Positions 1 to 7,574 of a stretch of DNA of 64,000 bases are shown here, in pieces. The notes below the pieces were generated by a model. The model saw only the letters and a list, made by a program, of their open reading frames with translations. It made no database searches and was not told the DNA's origin. The DNA comes from Millionella massiliensis (GTDB lineage: Bacteria; Bacteroidota; Bacteroidia; Bacteroidales; Rikenellaceae), in contig NZ_FNWD01000002.1 in assembly GCF_900104655.1 (NCBI RefSeq), positions 1,720,246 to 1,784,245 on the forward strand. Reading direction: 5' to 3'. Positions within the stretch are counted from its first letter, which is position 1. Each line of letters starts with the position of its first letter. Both the position numbers and the translations under genes were made by a program.

Positions 1-1
1 T

Positions 2-343
2 TTTGCAGGCGCACTTCTGGTGGCCGGCAAATGGAACCCGGCTCTGATGGGCCCCCTCGACAAACAAAACATCTGGATCATCTCCTGCGAAGGCGACAGC
101 TCGTCCAACTCACTCCAGGGTGAGGCCGTCGCACTGTGGCGTAAACAGGGCAGCACCGTTACCGAAGCCACTTGGGACATGACACTCCCCACCGACCAAC
201 TCTCCGCCGAAGCCGACAAAATGCGCGCCGAAGGCTCCCACCTGCTGTTCACCCACCTCACCGGCGGAAACCACCGCGCCACCTGGTTCGTAGCCTACGG
301 CATCCCCGGCGTTCAGGATTGGCTCTTCGAACAACACCGATAA
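2..343 (+). CDS. alpha/beta-hydrolase (esterase/PHB-depolymerase-like), 3' part
   Basis: The reading frame is open from the window edge to the TAA at 341-343, so this is the last ~113 residues of a gene that starts outside. The visible part has GALLVAGKWNP near its start and HLTGGNHRATW before the end. These fit the late strands of a serine esterase of the PHB-depolymerase/peptidase type, where a loop carries the catalytic His (here in GGNHRATW). The nucleophile and signal peptide would lie upstream and cannot be seen. It is probably a secreted or periplasmic esterase; the substrate is unknown. A GTG at 20 is in frame but is internal, not a start. A strong hairpin follows at 383-428. Confidence 0.65.
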   Translation, partial: FAGALLVAGKWNPALMGPLDKQNIWIISCEGDSSSNSLQGEAVALWRKQGSTVTEATWDMTLPTDQLSAEADKMRAEGSHLLFTHLTGGNHRATWFVAYGIPGVQDWLFEQHR

Positions 344-382
344 ACCGGACATCCGACCGCCCCCCAAAAAACGCAACTTCCC

Positions 383-428
383 GTCATGCCCCGCTACCCG
401 CTGCCAAAGCGGGATCGCGGGGCATGAC
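383..428. terminator. long composite hairpin after the esterase
   Basis: A perfect 12-bp outer stem (383-394 with 417-428, GTCATGCCCCGC and its complement) encloses a 6-bp inner stem (397-402 with 408-413, CCCGCT/AGCGGG). It sits 40 nt after the stop codon of the esterase. There is no T-run on the + strand, so it may be a transcript-end stabiliser or a REP-like element rather than a classical intrinsic terminator. Confidence 0.55.
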
Positions 429-505
429 CGTCTCATACACCTCCGTCACCCTCAGAAAATAACTTTTTTTGCCCTCCTCAGGCCCGGGAATTCCAAATCA
501 TTCCG

Positions 506-513
506 TAATTTTG
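506..513 (+). promoter_or_regulatory. candidate -7 box for the MFS-kinase gene
   Basis: TAATTTTG matches the Bacteroidota -7 consensus TAnnTTTG. A start site about 7 nt downstream, near 520, would put the hairpin at 524-576 at the very 5' end of the message. I see no TTTG at the usual -33 distance; the nearest is 34 nt upstream. Confidence 0.45.
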
Positions 514-523
514 CCCCGACAAC

Positions 524-584
524 GAGTAGTGTCCAATCACGTAAATCCAGTTGATTTTCAATGATTGGCACTACTCTTTTTTTT
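524..584 (+). promoter_or_regulatory. leader hairpin with T8 tract (attenuator-like)
   Basis: Positions 524-539 pair with 562-576 over 15 bp with a single bulged T at 532. The loop is 22 nt, and eight T residues follow directly (577-584). This is the layout of an intrinsic terminator, but it ends only 6 nt before the likely start codon at 591 and so lies in the leader of the gene it precedes. It could attenuate that gene or terminate read-through from the esterase. Confidence 0.6.
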
Positions 585-590
585 GCCCCC

Positions 591-2402
591 ATGAATCAAC
601 TCGACACCCATCCCCAACTGTGGACCGCATCTTTCATAAAGATCTGCCTGGTCAATTTTTTCATCTTCGTCAATTTCCACGCCCTGCTGCCCACCTTTCC
701 CTTCTTCGTCACCTATCTGGGCGGCGACGCGGTCGCCATCGGCATAGCAACGGCACTTTTCAGCCTTGCCTCCATCGTTTCGCGTCCGTTCGTCGGCTGG
801 CTCACCGACACCAAAGGCCGCTGTTCGCTCCTCGTAATGGGACTGATCGGAATGACCCTCATCCCGATGGGCTACTTCGCATCGGCCGGTATCGCCCTGG
901 CCGTGATCCTGCGCACCGCGCACGGAGTATTCCACGCCGCATCGAGCAATGCCGCCTCCACCTGGGTCACCGACATCATCCCCCACCGCCGGATGGGCGA
1001 AGGCCTGGGCATGTACGGACTCTCCATGGCACTCTCCACGGCCATCGCCCCCGCCCTCGGACTCGCCATCATGAACAACTGGGGTTTCCGCCCGATGTTC
1101 GCCATCACGGCCCTGGTCGCACTGATCGCCCTGCTGATCGGAATCAGCATCCGTCCCCGCAACTACAGCCTGTCGACCTCGCCCCTGCGGCTCCGCGACC
1201 TTTTCGAACCGATGTCGCTCCCGGCAGCCGTCACCCAATTCTTCTTCATGATGGCTTATGGGGTAGTCGAAGTTTATGTCGCCATCTACGCCGCACAGCA
1301 CCACCTGCCCGGAGGCGGTATCTACTTTATCTGTATCGCAGCCGCCACGGTACTGACCCGCATCCTGCTGGGACGCGCCGTCGACAAATACGGCGAAGCC
1401 CGGCTGGTCTATACCGGCAATGCCGCTATCATCGCCGGTATCCTCTGTCTAGTCCTGTTCCATAACCTGCCTGGCTATCTGCTCTCGGCCGCACTGCTCG
1501 GATACAGTTTCGGCGCAGTCCAGCCGTCGTTGCAAACCATGGCCATGCATGCCGTACCGCAGGAGAGACGCGGTGCCGCCAGTTCCACGTTTTTCGTCGC
1601 CTTCGACTTCGGAATCGCGCTGGGCGGATTCCTGGCCGGCGTACTGGTAAAAGTTTTCGGATACGATACGATGTTTCTGCTTATGATCGTTCCCTGCCTG
1701 CTCTCGTGGGGCTACTATTTACTCTTCGGACGACGCCACCCCTCCTCGTTCAACCCCCAAAATCGCAAACAATACGACGTCGGCAACAATCCGGCAGCCA
1801 CGGCCCACGCCGAGCACCTTCCGTTAATTATAACCATCTCGCGGGAATACGGCAGCGGCGGCCATCACATTGGCCGACTGCTGGCCCAACGCCTGGGGAT
1901 CCCCTTCTACGACCGGGAACTGATCGCACTCACAGCACGAGAAAGCGGATTGAGCGAATCGCTCGTACAGGAAAGCGACCAAATCGTCACCAGCCGATTG
2001 CTGTACGACGACCCCACCCAGAGCGCCGTTTTCCAGTCACAAAGCCACGTCATCCGCGACATTGCCGCACGGGGCTCATCGGTCATCGTGGGACGTCTGG
2101 CCAACTTCATCCTCCGCGACCGTCCCAACTGTCTGCACATCTTCATCTACGCCAACGAATCTTCACGAATCAAACGAATCATTTCCGAATACGGGATCCC
2201 CGCAGACGAAGCTCCCGCCGCACTCAAACGGGTCGATCAGGAACGGAGGGAACACTGTCTGCACTATACCGGTTACGACTGGGGCTATTGTCACTACTAC
2301 CACTTCATGTTCGACAACTCACACGCACGGGATCATGAAGCGGTCGACCTGATCTGCTCGATCGTGCGGCGCATGGAACGTAACAGCGACCTCACAAAAT
2401 AA
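591..2402 (+). CDS. MFS transporter fused to a cytidylate-kinase-like domain
   Basis: The protein has 603 residues when started at the ATG at 591 (MNQLDTHPQL). An in-frame ATG at 561 lies inside the arm of the leader hairpin, so I reject it. Residues ~15-385 form a 12-helix major facilitator with the loop motif GWLTDTKGR after helix 2. A hydrophilic linker (~385-410) leads to a C-terminal P-loop domain that opens with ITISREYGSGGHHIGRLL. This is the hallmark of the cytidylate-kinase-like family (Pfam PF13189), which also has FYDRELI and an IVGRLANFI-type segment, both present. MFS proteins normally end near 400 residues, so the kinase is an addition facing the cytoplasm. Substrates of both halves are unknown. 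The fusion may couple uptake to phosphorylation, or the kinase may be a nucleotide sensor; both are inference. Confidence 0.88.
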   Translation: MNQLDTHPQLWTASFIKICLVNFFIFVNFHALLPTFPFFVTYLGGDAVAIGIATALFSLASIVSRPFVGWLTDTKGRCSLLVMGLIGMTLIPMGYFASAGIALAVILRTAHGVFHAASSNAASTWVTDIIPHRRMGEGLGMYGLSMALSTAIAPALGLAIMNNWGFRPMFAITALVALIALLIGISIRPRNYSLSTSPLRLRDLFEPMSLPAAVTQFFFMMAYGVVEVYVAIYAAQHHLPGGGIYFICIAAATVLTRILLGRAVDKYGEARLVYTGNAAIIAGILCLVLFHNLPGYLLSAALLGYSFGAVQPSLQTMAMHAVPQERRGAASSTFFVAFDFGIALGGFLAGVLVKVFGYDTMFLLMIVPCLLSWGYYLLFGRRHPSSFNPQNRKQYDVGNNPAATAHAEHLPLIITISREYGSGGHHIGRLLAQRLGIPFYDRELIALTARESGLSESLVQESDQIVTSRLLYDDPTQSAVFQSQSHVIRDIAARGSSVIVGRLANFILRDRPNCLHIFIYANESSRIKRIISEYGIPADEAPAALKRVDQERREHCLHYTGYDWGYCHYYHFMFDNSHARDHEAVDLICSIVRRMERNSDLTK

Positions 2403-3228
2403 CCCCTTCGCACTACCGTCCATCGGAGACCGGGTCTGTTGGCATGGGGAGCACCGCACAAACCGGAGACCAGAAAACCATCAGGCAACAATCGCCCAAA
2501 GTCCGACAGCAGGCTAACCTCAAAACATTTGCCCGAGTCATAACACCGCAATGCCCTCAATTATGAGATACGTGCACCGTTTCCGCAACCTACAAAAATA
2601 CCCCGATCGCTACGTCTCAAACTGCGGAATAAACGTCTGTCACCATACCACGGAACGATGGCAGCTATTCATCAAACAATACATCATCTGACAGGAAGAT
2701 CTTCACGCGAAAATACCTGTTGCTCAGAACTAAGACGGAGAGGATTTCATTTAGTCAATCGAAAAATTAAACGGGTTACCGAAGATCAACCCAAAGATAT
2801 AGAGTTGAATCAGGCCCATTCATGGAGAAAAGCTACCCTTTCGGATCGTCCTCACAATTAATGGCAACCTTCTCACAGACAGCAAACGATCGATTCCCCG
2901 ATGACGATGCGACAGCATTTCTCCAATTCAATCCGACAAACCAGGCGTACATTTTAAGGCTTAAACACCTGCATCCCGTTTTGTCGGCAACAAGCCCCTG
3001 CACTCTAAACGCATTCTGAGAGTAACCGCGCAATGCCAGTATCCCGACAAGCGATAAACACTCGGTACCGACCGATTCCATTTTGCCCCAGCCCGGGGCA
3101 AAATGGGATTCGGGCATTTTCTGCATACCGTGGAGACATCATAAAGCGCTGATGGACAAATGAAACGACAATGTCGATAAGGCTATATTCAGTACGCATC
3201 AGGCCGCTGAAAACGAATAAAGCCATGC
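2403..3228. other. gene-free stretch, probably decayed coding DNA
   Basis: No convincing open gene is present, and the sequence is visibly AT-richer than both flanks. A short piece near 2700-2760 reads ENTCCSELRRRGFHLV, which faintly resembles a conserved segment of DUF4143 ATPases, but this is too little for a call. A perfect hairpin lies at 3078-3106. The stretch leads directly into the DUF1016 relic, so it is likely part of the same degraded locus. Confidence 0.4.
3078..3106. terminator. perfect 12-bp hairpin inside the relic region
   Basis: Arms 3078-3089 (CCATTTTGCCCC) and 3095-3106 are exact complements with a 5-nt loop. No T-run follows on either strand. It may be an old transcript terminator or a fossil repeat end. 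Confidence 0.4.
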
Positions 3229-3765
3229 ATTGTCGCTTAACTTTAAACTGTATGAGCGTCAAGGGAAAGCCCCTGCCAATTTTAGAAGGACATTGCCGGA
3301 TACAGATAGCGATCCAGCTCAGAAACTGACAAAAAAACCTTATGACTTTGTCTTTGCAGATTTTACAAACCATACAATGAGCGAATCCCCAAAGATGCGC
3401 TGCTGAGAAACGTGACAGATTTCGTACTGAACCGGGAACCGGTTTGCTTATGGGGGCAAGAGTACCGGCCGCAGATCAGTGAGACAGAGAATTTTATAGA
3501 TCCTCTTCTTACAATCTTAATCCTGCAGGTTATATCGTGATAGGAGTGAAAACAGGAAAGTTTGAATTTGCGGATGTCGGGCAGCTGGTTGTATGTGGTG
3601 GCGTACAATCATATATTGCGAGAAAAGGAAGAGACAACCCGACGACCGGTCTACTTTTCTGTAAAAAAAGAACAGGGAACAGGCACAGTATGCTTTGGAG
3701 TCCCACAGTCAGTTCAATGCCGATTGGCCGGAAAGCTGACGATTGTAGTGTATGAGGTGCAGCTC
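3229..3765 (+). pseudogene. relic of DUF1016 / PDDEXK nuclease (YhcG-type)
   Basis: Three successive frames give family-like segments in the right order. First comes LYERQGKAPANFRRTLP with KKPYDFVFADF (from 3229), then YNERIPKDALLRNVTDFVL with WGQEYRPQISETENFID (from ~3360), then VKTGKFEFADVGQL and RDNPTTGLLFCKK (from 3537). Intact DUF1016 proteins have LYERQGKAVTNF-type, KDPYNFDFL-type, GRQYR.EIDLLF-type and ELKTGKF...GQ segments, followed by DNPTIGLLLCK. A TGA at ~3537 and at least three frame changes separate the pieces. YVVAYNHILREKEE in another frame fits the piece between GQL and RDNP. The family is often found beside type I restriction genes. The gene cannot make a functional product. 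Confidence 0.75.
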
Positions 3766-3769
3766 AACC

Positions 3770-4055
3770 GCCGTGAGGATAGCGAACGGTTGAAATACTT
3801 CAGTACTGGGCATTCTTATAAGATGGAGTCCAAAGGGAAAGACCGTTACAAAGTGCAGTCCTTTACTCAATTTGTGTATGCTCCAACAATGAGAATTTTC
3901 CGGTTTACATTGAACCCGAAGAAACAAGATATCGGGTCAGGAAGGTTAGCCGTCTGGCCAAACGACTGTTCAAGAAGTACAAATATCCAAGGGCAGGAAG
4001 ACACGCAGACCACCATCATGGAGCTGTGCAAAATATGGTCGGAGAACTGTTGATT
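3770..4055 (+). pseudogene. probable relic of the HsdR C-terminus
   Basis: One frame reads RVRKVSRLAKRLFKKYKYP (~3930-3990) and the next frame continues GQEDTQTTIMELCKIWSENC to a stop at 4051-4053. This resembles the end of type I restriction R subunits (DUF3387), where a basic helix ending in ..KYGYPP is followed by an acidic helix ..Q..A..T...Q. It follows the DUF1016 relic on the same strand, as expected for a former restriction locus. The match is by eye and short, so identity is uncertain. Confidence 0.4.
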
Positions 4056-4111
4056 ATGCATAGCTCCAACCTAATAAACCTCTTCTGCAAGCGTCATCGG
4101 GAATAATCACA

Positions 4112-4150
4112 AAAGGGATAATTATTTGATTTACAAATAATTATCCCTTT
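4112..4150 (-). terminator. intrinsic terminator of the tRNA-Glu/rpsT/tRNA-Leu unit
   Basis: Perfect 17-bp inverted repeat (4112-4128 with 4134-4150, AAAGGGATAATTATTTG) with a 5-nt loop. It lies 6 nt past the 3' end of tRNA-Leu. Read on the minus strand, the stem ends in a short T-run. Confidence 0.75.
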
Positions 4151-4156
4151 AACTTG

Positions 4157-4238
4157 TACCCGGAGCCGGGATCGAACCGGCACGGATCGCTCCATTGGTG
4201 TTTGAGACCAACGCGTCTACCAATTCCGCCATCCGGGC
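4157..4238 (-). tRNA. tRNA-Leu (CAA)
   Basis: The minus strand gives an 82-nt class II tRNA. Its acceptor stem is GCCCGGA/TCCGGGT with a G1-U72 wobble, and its D-arm is GGCGGAATTGGTAGACGC. The anticodon arm is TTGGT-CTCAAAC-ACCAA (anticodon CAA). A long variable arm precedes the T-arm, which contains GGTTCGATCCC. The CCA end is not encoded. It reads UUG codons. Confidence 0.93.
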
Positions 4239-4317
4239 AATAATTTACCGCCATTCATATAGATATATGACGGCGGTAAATCTGTATTCCGTAATGTATC
4301 GTCCAGCGCGACGGGCC

Positions 4318-4572
4318 TTATGCCAGTGCGTTGACTTTCAGTTGAAGCGAGCTCTTCAGGTTGGCTGCTTTGTTGTCGTGGATGATGTTTTTCTTGGCCA
4401 GTTTGTCGAGCATGGCTACTACTTTGGGCAGCAGAGCTTCGGCAGCGGCTTTGTCGGTCGTATTGCGCAGTGCTTTCACGGCGTTACGAGCGGTTTTGTG
4501 GTAGTATTTGTTGTGCAGACGACGAGATTCGGTCTGACGGATACGTTTTTTGGATGACTTGTGGTTTGCCAT
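4318..4572 (-). CDS. rpsT: 30S ribosomal protein S20
   Basis: The 84-residue protein begins [19 protein letters not shown], the classic S20 start, which fixes the initiation codon at 4570-4572. An upstream in-frame ATG would run into the tRNA-Glu gene. S20 is a basic three-helix protein that binds the 5' domain of 16S rRNA early in 30S assembly, and its length is typical. The gene sits between tRNA-Glu (31 nt upstream) and tRNA-Leu (79 nt downstream) on the same strand. The promoter at 4720-4751 and the terminator at 4112-4150 imply one mixed transcript. Confidence 0.97.
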   Translation of the reverse strand: MANHKSSKKRIRQTESRRLHNKYYHKTARNAVKALRNTTDKAAAEALLPKVVAMLDKLAKKNIIHDNKAANLKSSLQLKVNALA

Positions 4573-4603
4573 TACGTTAAAAAATGTCTGTGTTTTTACT
4601 TCG

Positions 4604-4675
4604 TAGCCCCTAGGGGAATCGAACCCCTCTTCCAAGAATGAAAATCTTGTGTCCTAACCGATAGACGAAAGGGCC
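4604..4675 (-). tRNA. tRNA-Glu (TTC)
   Basis: The 72-nt minus-strand cloverleaf starts GGCCCTTTCGTCTATCGG. The anticodon arm is CAAGA-TTTTCAT-TCTTG (anticodon TTC) and the T-arm contains GGTTCGATTCC. The first and sixth acceptor pairs are G-U type. The CCA end is not encoded. Confidence 0.94.
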
Positions 4676-4719
4676 ATCCTTTTCGTTCGCGACCCGGTTG
4701 ACTTCCGGATTACGGACTG

Positions 4720-4751
4720 CAAAGGTAAATACTCTTTTTTATTCCGCCAAA
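4720..4751 (-). promoter_or_regulatory. promoter of tRNA-Glu/rpsT/tRNA-Leu
   Basis: On the minus strand TTTG (4748-4751) is followed by 20 nt and then TACCTTTG (4720-4727). This is an excellent match to the Bacteroidota sigma-ABfr consensus. The expected start lies near 4712, about 37 nt before tRNA-Glu. Confidence 0.75.
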
Positions 4752-4788
4752 TTTTTTCGACCTGCTTTTTTGCGGAACCGACCAATTA

Positions 4789-6120
4789 TCAGCGCGTCAG
4801 CTCCTCTTCGGCACGAATGAAACGGTCGAAATCGAACTTTTGAAGCGCGGCGGCCATCAGACCTTCCACCTTGTCCAGGCAGAGGTTGCCGATACTTCCG
4901 GCATGGGTGTGATGCACTTCGCGGCTCGGGCGGTAGGTACCGTTTTCGATGTCGAGTCCGACGGTCCGGTAGGCTTCGCGGAACGGCACACCGCTCAGCA
5001 CCAGTTTGTTAACAACTTCCACACTGAAGAGATAGTCGTATTTCGGATCATCCAGGATGTTGGTTTTCACTTCGATATGGTGCAGCATGTAGTCGGCCAT
5101 GTCGATGCACTCCTTGAGGGTTTGGATAGCCGGGAAGAGCACCTCCTTGAGCAGCTGAAGATCACGGAAATAACCGGTCGGCAGGCTGGTGGTCATCATC
5201 GAAATTTCGTTGGGCAGCGCCATGAGGCGGTTGGTTTTGCTGCGCATCAGCTCCCAAACGTCGGGATTTTTCTTGTGCGGCATGATGCTCGATCCGGTGG
5301 TCAGCTCGGGCGGATAGGCGATGAACGAGAAGTTCTGCGACATGAACAGACAGTTGTCCGTGGCCAGTTTGTTGAGCGTGGCAGCCACCGACGACATGGC
5401 CTGGGCCAGCACCCGTTCTGTCTTGCCGCGTCCCATCTGGGCATAGACGACGTTGTAACTCAGCGTATCGAAGCCGAGCAGACGGGTGGTCATTTCGCGA
5501 TCCAGCGGGAACGACGAACCGTAGCCGGCGGCCGATCCGAGCGGATTCTTGTTGCAGACCCGGTAGGCGGCCTCCATCATGGTCAGGTCGTCCACAAGGC
5601 TCTCGGCAAAGGCGCCGAACCAGAGGCCGAAGCTCGACGGCATGGCGATCTGCAGGTGGGTATATCCGGGCATCAGAACCCCTTTGTGCTGTTCGGCCAG
5701 CCCCTGGAGGGTGTCGAACAGGGCTTTGACGCGGTTTACGATCTGGTAGATTTCGCGACGCAAATAGATGCGCAGGTCGACCAGCACCTGGTCGTTGCGC
5801 GAGCGGCCGCTGTGGATCTTCTTGCCCGTATCGCCGATCCGGCGGGTCAGCATCAGTTCGACCTGTGAGTGAATGTCCTCGACGTCGTCCTCGATGCGGA
5901 AGTCGCCGGCCTCCATCTCGCGATAGATGGCTTTGAGTTCGCGCTGCACGTCGGCCAGTTCGTCGGCCGTGAGCAGACCGATAGTTTCGAGCATCCGGGT
6001 GTGGGCCAGCGAACCGAGCACGTCGGCCTGGGCGAGATACATATCCATTTCGCGGTCGCGGCCGACGGTAAAGCGATCGACCTCGGCGGTGTCGTTGCTG
6101 TTTTTCTGCCAGAGTTTCAT
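4789..6120 (-). CDS. argH: argininosuccinate lyase
   Basis: The 443-residue enzyme cleaves argininosuccinate to arginine and fumarate, the last step of arginine synthesis. It has the fumarase/aspartase-superfamily signature GSSIMPHKKNP at residues 276-286, which includes the flexible serine loop, and SGRSRNDQV and GYTHLQ segments near residues 105-155. The length is slightly under the common ~460, as in other Bacteroidota. The start MKLWQK at 6120 fits the family and a minus-strand -7 box at 6154-6161. No other arginine gene is nearby, so it stands alone. Confidence 0.96.
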   Translation of the reverse strand: MKLWQKNSNDTAEVDRFTVGRDREMDMYLAQADVLGSLAHTRMLETIGLLTADELADVQRELKAIYREMEAGDFRIEDDVEDIHSQVELMLTRRIGDTGKKIHSGRSRNDQVLVDLRIYLRREIYQIVNRVKALFDTLQGLAEQHKGVLMPGYTHLQIAMPSSFGLWFGAFAESLVDDLTMMEAAYRVCNKNPLGSAAGYGSSFPLDREMTTRLLGFDTLSYNVVYAQMGRGKTERVLAQAMSSVAATLNKLATDNCLFMSQNFSFIAYPPELTTGSSIMPHKKNPDVWELMRSKTNRLMALPNEISMMTTSLPTGYFRDLQLLKEVLFPAIQTLKECIDMADYMLHHIEVKTNILDDPKYDYLFSVEVVNKLVLSGVPFREAYRTVGLDIENGTYRPSREVHHTHAGSIGNLCLDKVEGLMAAALQKFDFDRFIRAEEELTR

Positions 6121-6153
6121 CTTTCCTTGTTCTGCGAGTTATTTTCCGTTCCG

Positions 6154-6161
6154 CAAAGGTA
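6154..6161 (-). promoter_or_regulatory. -7 box for argH
   Basis: The minus strand reads TACCTTTG, 33 nt upstream of the argH start. No clear TTTG lies at -33. Confidence 0.5.
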
Positions 6162-6303
6162 CAACAAAATACAGGGAATAGCACGGGCCTTCCCCATCCG
6201 TCGACGGGAAATTTACCCCACTCGGGTCCGTGCTGCCGCCCGGATGGTCGTTCCGACTACCCCCTACCCCGCAACACGCAGTACCACGGCCGGGATATTT
6301 CGC

Positions 6304-6311
6304 TATTTTTG
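6304..6311 (+). promoter_or_regulatory. -7 box for the MFS exporter
   Basis: TATTTTTG at 6304-6311 fits TAnnTTTG and lies 34 nt before the ATG at 6346. It supports that start over the longer open frame upstream. Confidence 0.5.
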
Positions 6312-6345
6312 CGCCTCGCAAAAACAAGCGGTACATTCTCAAGAT

Positions 6346-7509
6346 ATGAAAAAGAGTTTGATTGCCCTGGCTTTCGGCACACTGGGGCTGGGCATTACGG
6401 AGTTCGTGATGATGGGGATCCTGCCCGACGTGGCGGCCTGGATGGGCGTTTCGATCGCCAAGGCGGGCCAACTGATCTCGGCCTACGCCATCGGGGTATG
6501 CGTCGGCGCTCCAATGCTGGTGCTGGCCCGCAAGTTCCCGCTCAAGAACATCCTGCTGGTGCTCGTCGGGGTGATGATCGCCGGCAACCTCTTCGCCTCG
6601 CTGGCTCCGAACTTCTGGAGCCTCGCCGCAGCCCGTTTCGTGTCGGGCCTGCCCCACGGCGCCTATTTCGGAGTGGGGTCGATCGTGGCCTCGAAACTGG
6701 CCGACGAAGGAAAAGGATCGGCCGCCGTGTCAATCATGATCGCCGGCATGACCATCGCCAACCTGTTCGGCGTGCCGCTCGGCACCTCGCTCAGCCACAC
6801 CATCTCGTGGCGCATCCCGTTCCTGCTGGTGGCCGTCTGGGGGGTACTGACGCTGTTCTATATCTGGAAATGGGTTCCGCAGGTCGAAGGGCTGCCCGAC
6901 ACGGGATTCCGCGGCCAGTTCCGGTTCCTGAAGAATCCGGCCCCGTGGCTGATTATCGGGGCGACAATGTTCGGCAACGGCAGCGTCTTCTGCTGGTACA
7001 GCTACATCAACCCGCTGCTGACCGACGTATCGGGATTCAGTGCGGGCAGCATCTCGCTGCTGATGATTCTGGCCGGAGCGGGCATGGTGGTCGGCAATCT
7101 GGCCGGCGGACGACTCGCCGACCGCTACTCGCCGGGGCGCGTGGCGATGGTCACGCAGGGAACGATCTTCGTCCTGCTGCTGTCGATCTTCTTCGGCGCC
7201 GGCGTATGGTGGTTGTCGGCTCTGCTGATGTGCTGCTGCACGGCGTGCCTGTTCGCGGTTTCGAGCCCGCAACAGATTCTGCTGATCCGCTACGCTCCGG
7301 GCGGCGAACTGCTCGGCGCGGCCAGCGTGCAGGTGGCCTTCAACCTGGGCAATGCACTGGGCGCCTACGTCGGCGGGCTTCCGTTGCGGGCCGGCATGGG
7401 CTATGAATACCCGGCGCTGGTGGCGGCACCGGTCGCGCTGTGCGGCTTCGCGCTGCTGATGGTCTTCTACCGCCGTTACGAACGCCACGACTGTCAAAAG
7501 GCGGCCTAA
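6346..7509 (+). CDS. MFS efflux transporter (AraJ/YdhP-like)
   Basis: The 387-residue inner-membrane protein has 12 predicted helices. It begins MKKSLIALAFGTLGLGITEF, and the segment LGITEFVMMGILPDVAAW is typical of the AraJ/YdhP/NepI drug-proton antiporter group. A conserved RFVSGLPHGAYFG follows in helix 4 and GGRLADRYSPGR in the loop between helices 8 and 9. It probably exports sugars, purines or drugs; the substrate is not readable from sequence. The open frame extends back to 5869 over argH, but the promoter at 6304 and the family N-terminus place the start at 6346. It is divergent from argH. Confidence 0.88.
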   Translation: MKKSLIALAFGTLGLGITEFVMMGILPDVAAWMGVSIAKAGQLISAYAIGVCVGAPMLVLARKFPLKNILLVLVGVMIAGNLFASLAPNFWSLAAARFVSGLPHGAYFGVGSIVASKLADEGKGSAAVSIMIAGMTIANLFGVPLGTSLSHTISWRIPFLLVAVWGVLTLFYIWKWVPQVEGLPDTGFRGQFRFLKNPAPWLIIGATMFGNGSVFCWYSYINPLLTDVSGFSAGSISLLMILAGAGMVVGNLAGGRLADRYSPGRVAMVTQGTIFVLLLSIFFGAGVWWLSALLMCCCTACLFAVSSPQQILLIRYAPGGELLGAASVQVAFNLGNALGAYVGGLPLRAGMGYEYPALVAAPVALCGFALLMVFYRRYERHDCQKAA

Positions 7510-7574
7510 TTCCGCCGCCCCTTAAGTCTAAAGCATAATAGATTGAGAAAGCCTCACGCGGACCGACCGAAGCC

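Noticed and set aside
5869-6345. Long N-terminus for the MFS exporter overlapping argH
   Set aside because: Family proteins start at the first helix; the -7 box at 6304 lies inside the proposed extension.
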